64,000 bases of DNA from Dermabacter sp. p3-SID358 (GCF_025147465.1 NZ_JALXOZ010000008.1:1-64000), one strand, 5' to 3'; shown: positions 1-8,641, counted from the first letter of the stretch. Program-made: numbers and translations. Notes: generated by a model from the letters alone, not told the origin.

Positions 1-1
1 C

Positions 2-77
2 TGGCGCGCCCGGAGGGATTCGAACCCCCAACCTTCTGATCCGTAGTCAGATGCTCTATCCGTTAAGCTACGGGCGC
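2..77 (-). tRNA. tRNA-Arg (anticodon ACG)
   Basis: Read on the minus strand this folds as a full cloverleaf. The 7-bp acceptor stem pairs GCGCCCG with CGGGCGC, the T arm carries GGTTCGAATCC, and the anticodon stem TCTGA/TCAGA presents the loop CTACGGA, giving anticodon ACG, which is deaminated to ICG and reads CGN Arg codons. The 3' CCA is encoded in the gene at positions 4-2. It stands alone, with the LppM-like lipoprotein gene upstream on the same strand. Confidence 0.96.
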
Positions 78-140
78 TTCTGTCCGTTCTCCCGAACCGA
101 CCTGTACAACTTTACTCCGGTGAGACTCGAAGTGCGAGCT

Positions 141-170
141 GGGGGCCCGTGAGTCTAATCACGAGCCCCC
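141..170 (-). terminator. hairpin after the first LppM-like gene, probable U-poor terminator
   Basis: An imperfect inverted repeat (GGGGGC...GCCCCC outer arms, CGTGA/TCACG inner arms, one mismatch, short AT loop) begins 30 nt past the stop of the lipoprotein gene on the minus strand and before tRNA-Arg. There is no U tract, which is common for actinobacterial terminators. The role is inferred from position and stem strength. Confidence 0.45.
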
Positions 171-199
171 GGTCGCGGTGCATTTACGAGGGCCGGTGG

Positions 200-1234
200 C
201 TACTGCTTGCCGAAAGTTTGGCCCTGGTCGCCCTGCGGGCCCTCGTTGCCGGGCTCACCATAGGACTGCCCCTGGAAATCTTGGGACTGCTGTCCGGGCT
301 GGGGAGGCTGGTAGCCGCCCTGCTGCGGGGCCTCATAGTTGCCCTGTTGCGGGGCCTGATAAGTACCCTGCTGCGAGGCCTGGAAATCCTGCTGCTGGAC
401 GTCGTTCGGGTAGCCCTGCGAAGGGTGCTGATCGAAGCCCTGCGAGGGGTGCTGATCGAAGCCCTGCGAGGGGTGCTGATCGAAGCCCTGCGAGGGGTGC
501 TGATCGAAGCCCTGCTGCTGGAAACCATCCTGCATCGAGTTCTGGTTGAACCCCTGTTGCTGGAAGTCCGACTGGTTCGCTCCACTCTTCTTGCGCTTCG
601 TGAGCAGGATTGCGCCGATCACGATCGCGGCAACGATGAGGAGCAGAAGCACAACGACCACGATGATCACGATGAGCCAAGGGAAGCTGCTGCCCTCAGC
701 CTTGATGTTGATGTCGGAGAAGTATTCCTTCGTGTCGGTGATGTGGACCTTATTGCCATCAATCTTGCCGACGCTTGACTCGGTCACCTTGCCGGGGAAG
801 ACGAAGGTGACATCGACCTCGAACCCGGAGGCGACTGCCTGGTCGCCCATCGAACCCTTCGACGCCTCGGTGTAGGTGTAGGTGTCCGACTCCTCATCGT
901 ACGTGAGCGCGTCGCTCATGGGCTTTTTGCGCTCGCTCTTGGCCGAGAACTTGCACACGACCTCGTCGCCCTTTTCTTCGAGCTTCAGTTCCGGCTTATT
1001 GCCATTTCCTGAAATCTGTTGAAGTGCCTCTTCACCACAAAACTGATCGTTGGTCACGTGCGCCTGGTCGAGCGATGACTTCTTCATAGTGGCGACGCCC
1101 TCGAGGGTGACCTTTTCGGGGCTTTCGACGTTGATGGTGGCCTCGAGCTTGCCGCAGCCCGCAACGAGGAGCATGAATGGAATGAGCATCAACGCCCCGA
1201 GCTTCTTCAAGGGGGTGGACTTTGGTGCTTTCAA
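200..1234 (-). CDS. LppM-like membrane lipoprotein with C-terminal Gln/His repeats
   Basis: 344 aa. The start is a TTG preceded by AGAGG. A signal peptide ends in the lipobox LLVAGC at about residues 21-26, so the mature N terminus should be lipidated. A beta-rich extracellular domain of about 165 residues follows, resembling mycobacterial LppM, then a transmembrane segment (FPWLIVIIVVVVLLLL, about residues 184-212), a basic stop-transfer RKKS and a low-complexity Gln/Gly/Pro tail of about 120 residues. The tail contains four copies of GFDQHPSQ and then YQAPQQGN-like units. A lipid anchor plus a C-terminal membrane span is the LppM layout; the tail should be cytoplasmic. The next gene upstream on the same strand is a shorter paralogue. 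Cellular function is unknown. Confidence 0.75.
   Translation of the reverse strand: MKAPKSTPLKKLGALMLIPFMLLVAGCGKLEATINVESPEKVTLEGVATMKKSSLDQAHVTNDQFCGEEALQQISGNGNKPELKLEEKGDEVVCKFSAKSERKKPMSDALTYDEESDTYTYTEASKGSMGDQAVASGFEVDVTFVFPGKVTESSVGKIDGNKVHITDTKEYFSDINIKAEGSSFPWLIVIIVVVVLLLLIVAAIVIGAILLTKRKKSGANQSDFQQQGFNQNSMQDGFQQQGFDQHPSQGFDQHPSQGFDQHPSQGFDQHPSQGYPNDVQQQDFQASQQGTYQAPQQGNYEAPQQGGYQPPQPGQQSQDFQGQSYGEPGNEGPQGDQGQTFGKQ
425..514. repeat. 24-bp tandem repeat, about 4 copies, in the LppM-like gene
   Basis: A 24-bp unit beginning gtgctgatcgaagccctgcg starts at 425, 449, 473 and 497, the last copy diverging near 514. It encodes the in-frame octapeptide GFDQHPSQ. The near-perfect identity suggests copy number can change by slippage without a frameshift. 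Confidence 0.9.
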
Positions 1235-1291
1235 GGGGAAACCTCTTCTTTCGTGGAATCCGGAAACTGCGTGGACAAATCTGTGGGTATG

Positions 1292-2137
1292 TCAGTGGCT
1301 CACGGGACCGGGACCCCGATCCCTATCGGGACTGTGCTGGCTGTTGTGATGCCAGAGATCCGCCTGGTCGTTCGGCTTGTGTGACTCGGATTGCTGGCCT
1401 TGCTGGCTTTGTTGCGGGAGGTATTGCGGAGATGAGCCGTTTTGAAAACTTTGAGCGTTTGAGGCTGGGCTCTTTTTCTTTTTGCGAGCGATAACAATGA
1501 GAGCCGTGACGGCGAGGGCCACAAAGAAGAGGAGTACAAGTAGTACCGCGATGATGATGACGACAATGAGCCAAGGGGACCCGGGGCCCTCGGACTTGAT
1601 CTCGAAGTCCGAGAGAACACTCTCGATATTGCCGATGTGAACCTCATTGCCGCTGATTCTTCCGACACTCGATTCAGTGACCTTGCCTGGCATGACGATG
1701 GTGACGTGAGCCATGAAGGCGCTAAGAGCGAGCCGTTCGGCGATCTCTGGCGCCGGCATGATGCCCTTGAGCGTGTAGGTGTTCGAGTCTTCGTCGTACG
1801 TGAGAATCTGCTTGATTTCTTCGGGGTCTTCCACCGTACTGGTGAATTCGCACTCGAAGGTGTCACCATTTTCGGTCAGCTTGGTCTCGAGCGTGCCTTC
1901 GAAGGGTGATTCACTAGCACCCTTGGCATCTTTCGATGTGCAAACGTCCGCGGGTTTCATACCGTAGTTTTCGAGTGTCGAATTGTGCCCCCTGATCACG
2001 CCCTTGAGAACGATTTTTTCGGCGCTTTCGACATTGAGGGTGGCATTGAGGTCACCGCAGCCGGTGACGAGGAGAACAAAAGGAATCACCAAGAGCGCGG
2101 CGAACTTCTTCAGCGGGTTCGACTGAGTCGTCGTCAT
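1292..2137 (-). CDS. LppM-like membrane lipoprotein, second copy
   Basis: About 281 aa from the ATG at 2137, which has AAGG 8-9 nt upstream; an in-frame extension to 2191 exists but has no better signal. The lipobox is LLVTGC. The extracellular domain parallels the downstream paralogue: LNATLNVESAEKIVLKG here against LEATINVESPEKVTLEG there, with a shared ending PGKVTESSVGRISGN. A membrane segment (SPWLIVVIIIAVLLVLLFFV) and RKKKK follow. The cytoplasmic tail is shorter and lacks the GFDQHPSQ repeats. The pair looks like a tandem duplication whose tails diverged. Function is unknown. Confidence 0.73.
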   Translation of the reverse strand: MTTTQSNPLKKFAALLVIPFVLLVTGCGDLNATLNVESAEKIVLKGVIRGHNSTLENYGMKPADVCTSKDAKGASESPFEGTLETKLTENGDTFECEFTSTVEDPEEIKQILTYDEDSNTYTLKGIMPAPEIAERLALSAFMAHVTIVMPGKVTESSVGRISGNEVHIGNIESVLSDFEIKSEGPGSPWLIVVIIIAVLLVLLFFVALAVTALIVIARKKKKSPASNAQSFQNGSSPQYLPQQSQQGQQSESHKPNDQADLWHHNSQHSPDRDRGPGPVSH

Positions 2138-2199
2138 GGGGATACCTTGGATACGAAAGAGATGAGTGTGCGGTTGCACACTATCGCACAAGGATGGTT

Positions 2200-3030
2200 T
2201 TAGTCTTCAGCTTCCCGAGAGGCTGACCCGGGCGGCATTCCTTGCCCGAACACTGGTGAGGCTTCGGGGCGTTTCGGATGAACGGCATCGCCCGAGCTCT
2301 CGCCGCGTATGCGCCGCATGACCCAGGGACCGAAGTGATCGCGAGCCCATACGAGATCCTTCTCTGCAGCCTGGCGCCATGTGCGCCGCGGCGGGTCATG
2401 CGGAGTGAACTCGCGTAGATCGTTCGGCACATCGAGAGTGGCGAGGACTTCACGCGCAATAGTGTGATGGCCAAGAGGTGAGAAGTGCAGGCGATCCTCG
2501 GCCCACATGCTTTCGTGGACGAGTTGGCGGGCTGCCCACAGGTCAACGACGAACGTGTTGTAGCGCTTCGCAATCGTTCGCATATTCTCGTTGTAGATCG
2601 CGGAGCGGCCCCGGATGAGGTTGAGAACGGGGGTATCGCCGACATCGGGCCCCGTCCACAAAATGATGTCGGCACCGGTTGCTGCGAGGCGTGCGATTGC
2701 GGCATCGATATCGGAGGCAATCACGTCAGGGTCGCCGCGGCGGATGACGTCGTTCCCGCCCGCGAAGAAGCTCACGAGGTCGGGTTTGAGGTCGATTGCT
2801 GGTTCGAGTTGCTCGTCAATGATCTGCTTATAGAGCCGCCCGCGAATCGCAAGATTGGCGTACGCGAAGTCGGGGCAAGAGCGTCCAAGCTCTTCGGCGA
2901 CGCGATCTGCCCACCCACGGACACCACCAGGAACGTTCGGATCGGGGTCGCCGATTCCTTCCGTGAATGAGTCACCGATGGCTACGAAGCGGCGCCAGGG
3001 ATGAAGGGGTGTCGTGGGGGTTTCGGTCAT
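2200..3030 (-). CDS. SGNH/GDSL-family hydrolase (esterase/lipase-like)
   Basis: 276 aa from the ATG at 3030, one base after the crgA stop, so the two are probably co-transcribed. Block I is GDSFTEG with the likely nucleophile Ser21. GGNDV matches the Gly/Asn oxyanion block III, and EDRLHFSPLGH holds the Asp and His of block V. No signal peptide is visible, so it is probably cytoplasmic. SGNH enzymes hydrolyse or transfer acyl esters; the substrate cannot be told from sequence. Confidence 0.85.
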   Translation of the reverse strand: MTETPTTPLHPWRRFVAIGDSFTEGIGDPDPNVPGGVRGWADRVAEELGRSCPDFAYANLAIRGRLYKQIIDEQLEPAIDLKPDLVSFFAGGNDVIRRGDPDVIASDIDAAIARLAATGADIILWTGPDVGDTPVLNLIRGRSAIYNENMRTIAKRYNTFVVDLWAARQLVHESMWAEDRLHFSPLGHHTIAREVLATLDVPNDLREFTPHDPPRRTWRQAAEKDLVWARDHFGPWVMRRIRGESSGDAVHPKRPEASPVFGQGMPPGSASREAED

Positions 3031-3031
3031 G

Positions 3032-3343
3032 CTACTTCCAGAAGGTGAGGAGCCCGCCACCTGCAAGAAGAATGCCGATCCCAACCGCGAGGTTCCAGTC
3101 GCCGATGGGCAGTGGATACTGGGCGCTCGAAATGTAGTACACGACCATGTACAAGATGCCGAGGATGAGGAGCGTGACTGCGGTGGGCACGAGCCAGGCA
3201 GGGCTCGGCTTGTAGGCTTCGGCTGCGCTTTCTTGCGCGCGGCGTGAGCGACGGGCTTCGGCTTCGGCGCGCGTGACTCGATCCCGTGCTGGCTGGTTTT
3301 GCTGGGTGGGGATGGTGGAGGTGCGCCGAACTTTCTTGGCCAT
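3032..3343 (-). CDS. crgA: cell division protein CrgA
   Basis: 103 aa. The start is the ATG at 3343 with AAAGG upstream. A basic, Ala/Arg-rich cytoplasmic region of about 45 residues is followed by two hydrophobic helices (PTAVTLLILGILYMVVYY and LAVGIGILLAGGGLLTFW) joined by a short loop, and ends FWK. This size and two-helix plan are typical of CrgA, which helps recruit PBPs and FtsI to the actinobacterial septum. Its position next to the pknB-fhaA cluster matches the syntenic context in M. tuberculosis. Confidence 0.92.
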   Translation of the reverse strand: MAKKVRRTSTIPTQQNQPARDRVTRAEAEARRSRRAQESAAEAYKPSPAWLVPTAVTLLILGILYMVVYYISSAQYPLPIGDWNLAVGIGILLAGGGLLTFWK

Positions 3344-3415
3344 GGATAACCTTTCACAACTGAAACAAATGCATCGGCGCCGCTTTGAGGGGTAAGTCAG
3401 GCGCCAGAGGCGACA

Positions 3416-3421
3416 TATACT
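3416..3421 (+). promoter_or_regulatory. candidate -10 element upstream of the sortase gene
   Basis: TATACT is a near-consensus -10 hexamer in the crgA/sortase divergent region, about 80 nt before the sortase start. No convincing -35 is seen at standard spacing, so this is tentative. Confidence 0.3.
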
Positions 3422-3500
3422 AGGGTACAGTGCGCGAAGGAATAGGTTGGGTTTATTCCGACGCCTGCCGATTAACCCCCTCTGCCGAATCGGAGACATT

Positions 3501-4241
3501 GTGACCTCTTCCCGCCACAGGCGTGCTCCCCAGCGTAAGCGGGGCATCGCCTCGAGCATTATCGGTGTGTTCGGCGAACTGCTGATTACCGCCGGAGCGT
3601 TTCTCCTGCTCTTTGTCGTATGGCAGTTGTGGTGGACCGATGTCGTTGCCGACCGCGAGCACGCCGTAATCATCCAAGAGCTCCAATCGAAGTGGGGCGG
3701 GCCTTCGCCGAAGAAGATTGCGCCGCCGGAAAAGGGCGAACCCCCCAAAATCGAGCACGTGAAAGAAAACGAAGTTTGGGGCGAACTCCACGTACCGAAG
3801 TTCGATAAGGTCACGTCACCCATCGCCGAAGGTGTGAGCATGGAAAAGGTGCTCAACGTAATCGGAAATGGGCACTATCCTGACACCGCCCTTCCCGGCG
3901 AGGTGGGAAACTTTGCATTTGCGGGCCACCGTTCAACGTATGGCCGCCCCCTCCACGACATTGCGAGGCTCCAACCGGGTGATCCAGTCGTAGTCGAGGG
4001 GCCAGAGGCGTACTACGTGTATTACGTGACTGATTCGGAAATTGTGCAGCCAAACGACGTCCAGGTGATCGCGCCCGTGCCGAACAAACCGGGGGAGGAA
4101 CCCACGGAGCGTATGCTCACGATGACGGCATGCCACCCCATGTATTCGGCCGCGGAACGTTACATTACCTATGCGAAGTACGACCACTGGGTTGATCGTA
4201 AAAAGGGCATTCCCAAGGAGCTCGCGGAGGTGAAGAAGTAA
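3501..4241 (+). CDS. class E-type sortase
   Basis: About 246 aa from the GTG at 3501, which has GGAG about 6 nt upstream; a TTG at 3447 would extend it without a good ribosome site. A basic cytoplasmic N terminus is followed by one transmembrane helix (about residues 22-44) and the sortase barrel. Catalytic residues can be seen: His143 in FAGHRSTYG, Cys211 in MTACHP and Arg220 in AAERY. Class E sortases usually anchor LAXTG proteins to the wall or act on pili in high-GC Gram-positives. No matching substrate is in this window. The stop overlaps the next start (TAATG). Confidence 0.88.
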   Translation: MTSSRHRRAPQRKRGIASSIIGVFGELLITAGAFLLLFVVWQLWWTDVVADREHAVIIQELQSKWGGPSPKKIAPPEKGEPPKIEHVKENEVWGELHVPKFDKVTSPIAEGVSMEKVLNVIGNGHYPDTALPGEVGNFAFAGHRSTYGRPLHDIARLQPGDPVVVEGPEAYYVYYVTDSEIVQPNDVQVIAPVPNKPGEEPTERMLTMTACHPMYSAAERYITYAKYDHWVDRKKGIPKELAEVKK

Positions 4242-4429
4242 TGTACGGCTGGCTCTACAGGATCATTCCTGGCCCGTGGTGGGTGAAGGTACTCGTGCTG
4301 CTCGTGCTGTTCGCAGCGATCGTGGTGCTCCTTTTCGGGTGGGGGTTCCCCTTGATCGCCCCCTACATGCCGTTCAACCAGGGAACGATCTCGGCTTTTG
4401 CTGCAAGCCCCTATTCCATCGCATTCTAG
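4241..4429 (+). CDS. small membrane protein coupled to the sortase
   Basis: 62 aa. The ATG overlaps the sortase stop by one base, which implies translational coupling. One strong hydrophobic stretch (VKVLVLLVLFAAIVVLLFGW) is flanked by aromatic and Pro residues, and the C terminus is short. I do not recognise a named family. The coupling suggests a job with the sortase, for example assembly or stability, but that is inference. Confidence 0.7.
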   Translation: MYGWLYRIIPGPWWVKVLVLLVLFAAIVVLLFGWGFPLIAPYMPFNQGTISAFAASPYSIAF

Positions 4430-4491
4430 CGGCGGAGGAGAGAGCTGGAGTCAAGAAAACGCGCTCCGGAGCACCGTCTTGCCCGCCCCCA

Positions 4492-5169
4492 TTAAGAGTT
4501 GAGAAGCGGTGCGAGCCCGCGAGAGCGCTTCCCGGCGAGCGAACCGTCTCGCCCCTCGGCAAGCTCGAGGAAGAACGCAAGCATCGAATGCCCACCCTCC
4601 GTGAGAACACTTTCCGGGTGGAACTGCACGCTGTGAAGCGGGAGGCTTTTGTGGGAAAGCCCCTGGATGCTGCCGTCGTCGGCGTGAGCCGTGACCTCAA
4701 GTACGGTCTCGTCGATGGTGTTCGGAACAACCGCGAGTGAGTGGTAGCGCGTCGCTTCAAAAGGCGAAGGAAGCGAAGCAAAGGGGCCTCGACCTTCATG
4801 GTGGATAAGGCTCGTCTTGCCGTGCATGAGCTGCGGCGCATGCGTGACGGTCGCCCCGAAATAGTGGGCGAGGGACTGCAAACCGAGGCACACCCCAAAC
4901 ATCGGCGTCGACGTGCGTGTGCACTCTCCGATAACGTCGAGCGTGCGGCCCGCGGTAAGAGGATTACCCGGGCCGGGCGAGATGAGCACTCCGTCGAATC
5001 CCGAAAGGTCGGGGACACCATCTTCGGCCATGGGGACAGCATCGTTGCGGGCAACGATGCACTCGGCCCCCAATTGCTCGAGATACCCGATGATCGTGTA
5101 AACGAATGAGTCGTAATTATCGACTACGAGGATGCGGCATGAAGGGGCCAAAAGTCTAGTTTCCGCCAT
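4492..5169 (-). CDS. pabA: class I glutamine amidotransferase, PabA/TrpG type
   Basis: 225 aa from the ATG at 5169, overlapping the 3' end of pknB by 14 bp. The triad is intact: nucleophile Cys94 in FGVCLGLQ, and His184 and Glu186 in QFHPES. ISPGPGNP matches the oxyanion motif. This subunit releases ammonia from glutamine for chorismate amination, giving anthranilate or 4-amino-4-deoxychorismate. No TrpE/PabB partner is present, so the two roles cannot be separated. A trpG-type gene also adjoins pknB in mycobacteria, there in opposite orientation. Confidence 0.88.
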   Translation of the reverse strand: MAETRLLAPSCRILVVDNYDSFVYTIIGYLEQLGAECIVARNDAVPMAEDGVPDLSGFDGVLISPGPGNPLTAGRTLDVIGECTRTSTPMFGVCLGLQSLAHYFGATVTHAPQLMHGKTSLIHHEGRGPFASLPSPFEATRYHSLAVVPNTIDETVLEVTAHADDGSIQGLSHKSLPLHSVQFHPESVLTEGGHSMLAFFLELAEGRDGSLAGKRSRGLAPLLNS

Positions 5170-7315
5170 TACCGGGGCCCTGCCCGTGCCCATTTCCGTT
5201 GCCGTTCCCATTGCCGTTCCCGGGGGGACCGGTGGGCGCTGGCGTAGGCGGCGCCTCCGGGGTGGTCGGCGCCTCCGGGTTGGGCTCAGGAGCCGGTGTG
5301 GGCTCAGGTCCCTTCGACACGACGATCGTGACGCTCGACCCGGATTTCACCTCGGAGTTGACCTCGGGATCAGTGCGGATCACGCGCCCCTTCTCGACGG
5401 AATCGGAGAACTCTTCCGTGACCTGGGTGCCGAGGTTGAGGTTAGGGTCGCTCAAGCGTGTGCGGGCCTCCTCGAGAGTCTGACCCACGACATTCGGGAT
5501 TGCCACCGGACCGGCCTCGGCAGCGACGACGAGTCGCACGGTCGAGCCTTTTGTCGCGGTACCCTCGGCGGGGGTCTGTTCGAGGACGTTCCCGACTGTT
5601 TCGCCGTCCTTTGCCTCACGGCCCGCCACGGTGACGTCGAACCCGGCGTCCTTGAGGGCCTGTTCAGCGTCGGCCTGGCTAAACCCGACCACGCTCGGAA
5701 CCGATACTTCGCCGCTCGAGACCCAAACGTTCACGGTGCTGCCCTGCGGGGCGCTTGCACCTTCGCCCGGCTCAGAGCGCAGGACAACGTCTTTATCGAA
5801 ATCGGCGGAATCCTCGGTACCGGCCACGGTCATCGAAAAACCGGCGTCCTCGAGGGCTTTCTTCGCCTCTTCCTTCGTGAGGCCCTCGAGTTTTGGAACG
5901 TTCGCGGCGTCGGGGCCACTCGAAACAACGACGTTGACTGTCGAACCTTTCGCGACCTGAGCATCAGCCTCTGGATCGGTAGACATCACGAGGCCCTCGT
6001 CAACCTCGGTGCTCGCTTGCTCGGAGAACTGGGGGGTGAGCCCTGCGTCCGTGAGGGTTTGCTTGGCATCGCTTTCGGCCATACCCACGACCGAAGGGAC
6101 ACTCACCTGCTCAGGTTCACGGTTCTGCTGTGCGATGAACCACCACGCGGCAGCCGCGACGATGAGCAGGAGAAGGAGCAGGGCGGCGATCCAGGCGCCT
6201 ACGTGGTGTTTCTTCTCTTCTTCCGGGGCTACCTCATCGATGGCGGTTCGTTCGCTCTGAGGGGCGGGCGAGGCAGCACCTGGAGAAGGCGTCGCGGAGG
6301 ATGCGAGAGGAGCAGTGTGCGCGGGAATGACCTGGGTTTCTTGATCCTGAAATGAACGTGATTCTTCGAACTCCGAAGGGCTCAGAACCTGGGTTGCTGC
6401 TTCGGCGCTCGCGGCGCCAGCAGCTCCCGCGGCCATCGCGCCGAGAATGCGCGGTTCCCGGCCCGCAGCGGCATCGCTTATGTCCTTCGCAAAATCCGCG
6501 GCGCTTTGGTAGCGGAGTTCACGGTCTTTTGCGAGGCCATGGAGCACGACGGTGTCCATGTACTTATTGATGTTTGGGTTGTATGTCGAAGGGGCGACGG
6601 GAGTTTCTCGCACGTGCTGGTACGCGATCGATACCGGGGAATCACCCGTGAACGGTGGGCGGCCTGTAAGGAGTTCATACAGCACCACGGCAGCCGAGTA
6701 CACGTCGCTGCGCGCATCAACCTGCTGACCACGCGCCTGTTCGGGTGAGAGGTATTGAGCCGTCCCCATGACCGCTTGGGTCTGGGTCATGGCCGCGGTC
6801 GACTCGGATACCGCGCGAGCGATACCGAAGTCCATGACCTTGACCTCGTTGTTCTTCGTGATCATGATATTGCCGGGTTTGATATCCCGATGGACGATGC
6901 CCGCTTTATGTGAGTACTCGAGGGCGCTCAGCACGCCCGTCATGATCGCCGAGGCACGCTGCTCGCTCATGGGATTTTCCGCAGAGATGAACGTACGCAA
7001 GGTGTCGCCTTCAACGTATTCCATGACGATGTAGGGGATCGTCACTTCTTCACCCGCGGGTTCCGTGCGGTGATCCTCGCCCGTGTCGTAGACACCGACG
7101 ATCGTGGGGTGATTCAGGCCTGCAGCTGATTGCGCCTCGCGGCGAAAGCGCTCCTGGAAATGAGGGTCGCGCGCGAGATCCGAGCGCAGAACCTTGAGGG
7201 CGACCGTGCGGTGAAGGCGCGTGTCGCGTGCAAGATAGACCTCAGCCATACCACCGCGTCCAAGAAGACGTCCAATTTCGTAGCGGTTACTGAGCAACAT
7301 GCGGTCTTCGCTCAC
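5156..7315 (-). CDS. pknB: Ser/Thr protein kinase PknB with four PASTA domains
   Basis: 719 aa. The GTG at 7315 overlaps the pknA stop (GTGA), which is why a longer in-frame extension was not used. The kinase domain spans about residues 8-275: Gly-rich loop GRGGMAEVY, Lys41, HRD with Asp144, DFG with Asp162, and activation-loop threonines near 177/179. A juxtamembrane region of about 100 residues and one helix (about 373-396) follow, then four extracellular PASTA units that bind muropeptides or lipid II. An unusual tail rich in Pro and then GN repeats ends the protein. It phosphorylates regulators of wall synthesis and is reversed by PstP, encoded in the same operon. Confidence 0.96.
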   Translation of the reverse strand: MSEDRMLLSNRYEIGRLLGRGGMAEVYLARDTRLHRTVALKVLRSDLARDPHFQERFRREAQSAAGLNHPTIVGVYDTGEDHRTEPAGEEVTIPYIVMEYVEGDTLRTFISAENPMSEQRASAIMTGVLSALEYSHKAGIVHRDIKPGNIMITKNNEVKVMDFGIARAVSESTAAMTQTQAVMGTAQYLSPEQARGQQVDARSDVYSAAVVLYELLTGRPPFTGDSPVSIAYQHVRETPVAPSTYNPNINKYMDTVVLHGLAKDRELRYQSAADFAKDISDAAAGREPRILGAMAAGAAGAASAEAATQVLSPSEFEESRSFQDQETQVIPAHTAPLASSATPSPGAASPAPQSERTAIDEVAPEEEKKHHVGAWIAALLLLLLIVAAAAWWFIAQQNREPEQVSVPSVVGMAESDAKQTLTDAGLTPQFSEQASTEVDEGLVMSTDPEADAQVAKGSTVNVVVSSGPDAANVPKLEGLTKEEAKKALEDAGFSMTVAGTEDSADFDKDVVLRSEPGEGASAPQGSTVNVWVSSGEVSVPSVVGFSQADAEQALKDAGFDVTVAGREAKDGETVGNVLEQTPAEGTATKGSTVRLVVAAEAGPVAIPNVVGQTLEEARTRLSDPNLNLGTQVTEEFSDSVEKGRVIRTDPEVNSEVKSGSSVTIVVSKGPEPTPAPEPNPEAPTTPEAPPTPAPTGPPGNGNGNGNGNGHGQGPGNGGN

Positions 7316-8640
7316 AATGTCACCGTAGCCTTCCTCAACAGCGCGCCTACTTCCGCGCCCGTCCATTCTAATGAGTGTGCATTCGCGCCAAGGGAAACGA
7401 CCCCCGTGCCCACAAGAATTGCCACGACCGCCGCGATCACGACAACGGCGATTACGATGATGAGCGGCACACTAACTTTACCGACGCTCTGCCCCGTAGA
7501 CGTCCCTCGTCGCGCTGCCTCACGGTGTTCGCGACTCGCGCTCGTCGCGGAGTTCGCGCTCGCAGCCGAGCGTGCGCTCGGCGCCGAAGCTGCCGTAGAC
7601 GAGGACCTAATCGTCACGGGTTTCGAGCCGACGCCGGCGAGTGGCATCGCCGCAGTGCGAGTTCCTGTGGGGGAAATCGGATTCGACGTGCGTGAATTCG
7701 CCTTCGATGTAATCTTGCGACTCGAGTGAGTGCCATCGTTTTTCGATGGAGCGGAGCTCGCCTCCGAACGAGCGCCTGGCGCACGCACTGCGCTCGTGCC
7801 GAAGCGCGGTTCTTCGCCTCGCTCGATTGAGTCAAGAATGCGCGCGACAACCGCTGCTGAGCGGGGTCGATTCGCAGGTGCCTTCGCAAGCATCATCATG
7901 ACGAGGCGACGCAAATCAGCGTTGATGCGTTCTGGAAGCTCCGGCGGGGCCTCCTTGACCTGCGCCATCGCAATTTCTACCTGGCTCGTGCCCGTGAAAG
8001 GCCGCGAACCCGTGAGCATTTCGTAGGCGACGATACCAAGTGCGTAAATGTCGGAAAGGCTCGTCGCTTGCTTGCCCATTGCCTGTTCGGGCGAGAGGTA
8101 CTGCGCAGTGCCCATGACGAGGCCAGTTTTCGTGAGTTTTGCCTGGTCGTTTGAGCGGGCGATGCCGAAGTCAGTGATCTTAAGCGCCCAGTCGTTCTTG
8201 TCATCCACGAGAACGTTCTCAGGTTTGACGTCGCGGTGTACAACACCCTTCACGTGAGCGGCATCGAGAGCCTTCGATAGCTCCTTCAGGATCGCAATGA
8301 CGCGTCCCTCATCAAGGCCGTCGGGGTTTTCCTCGATGATGTCGGAAAGAGGGCGTCCCTTGACGAGCTCCATGACGATGTAAGCGCGGCCATCAAGCTC
8401 GCCGTAGTCGTAGAGCCCCGTGATTGCTTCGTGCGCGAGGGCAGCAGTGTGCCGTGCTTCGGCGCGGAAGCGCTTGAGGTAGCCGTCTTCGCCCGCGAAC
8501 TCCTCGCGTAGCACCTTGACGGCGACGGGGCGATCGAGCTCGTTGTCTTTGCCTTCCCAGACCTGGCCCATGCCGCCCGTGGCGATGAGGCGAGTGAGTT
8601 CGTAGCGTCCTTCGAGAACGAGTCCTTTTCGTGTTTTCAT
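7312..8640 (-). CDS. pknA: Ser/Thr protein kinase PknA
   Basis: 442 aa. The kinase domain fills about residues 12-270 with loop ATGGMGQVW, Lys42, HRDVKPEN (Asp137) and DFG (Asp157). A Ser/Ala/Arg-rich linker of about 110 residues leads to one membrane helix near residues 390-415 and a short external tail without PASTA domains. It sits between pbpA (1-nt gap) and pknB (4-nt overlap). PknA works with PknB in controlling actinobacterial growth and division. The missing sensor domain fits the PknA type. Confidence 0.93.
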   Translation of the reverse strand: MKTRKGLVLEGRYELTRLIATGGMGQVWEGKDNELDRPVAVKVLREEFAGEDGYLKRFRAEARHTAALAHEAITGLYDYGELDGRAYIVMELVKGRPLSDIIEENPDGLDEGRVIAILKELSKALDAAHVKGVVHRDVKPENVLVDDKNDWALKITDFGIARSNDQAKLTKTGLVMGTAQYLSPEQAMGKQATSLSDIYALGIVAYEMLTGSRPFTGTSQVEIAMAQVKEAPPELPERINADLRRLVMMMLAKAPANRPRSAAVVARILDSIERGEEPRFGTSAVRAPGARSEASSAPSKNDGTHSSRKITSKANSRTSNPISPTGTRTAAMPLAGVGSKPVTIRSSSTAASAPSARSAASANSATSASREHREAARRGTSTGQSVGKVSVPLIIVIAVVVIAAVVAILVGTGVVSLGANAHSLEWTGAEVGALLRKATVTL

Positions 8641-8641
8641 G

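Noticed and set aside
425..514. CRISPR-like short repeats
   Set aside because: The 24-bp units are contiguous without spacers and translate to an in-frame octapeptide; this is a coding repeat.
5132..6355. Long plus-strand open frame of about 400 codons opposite pknB
   Set aside because: It is antisense to a conserved kinase, has Arg/Gly-rich nonsense composition and no motif. Such frames arise from high-GC codon bias.
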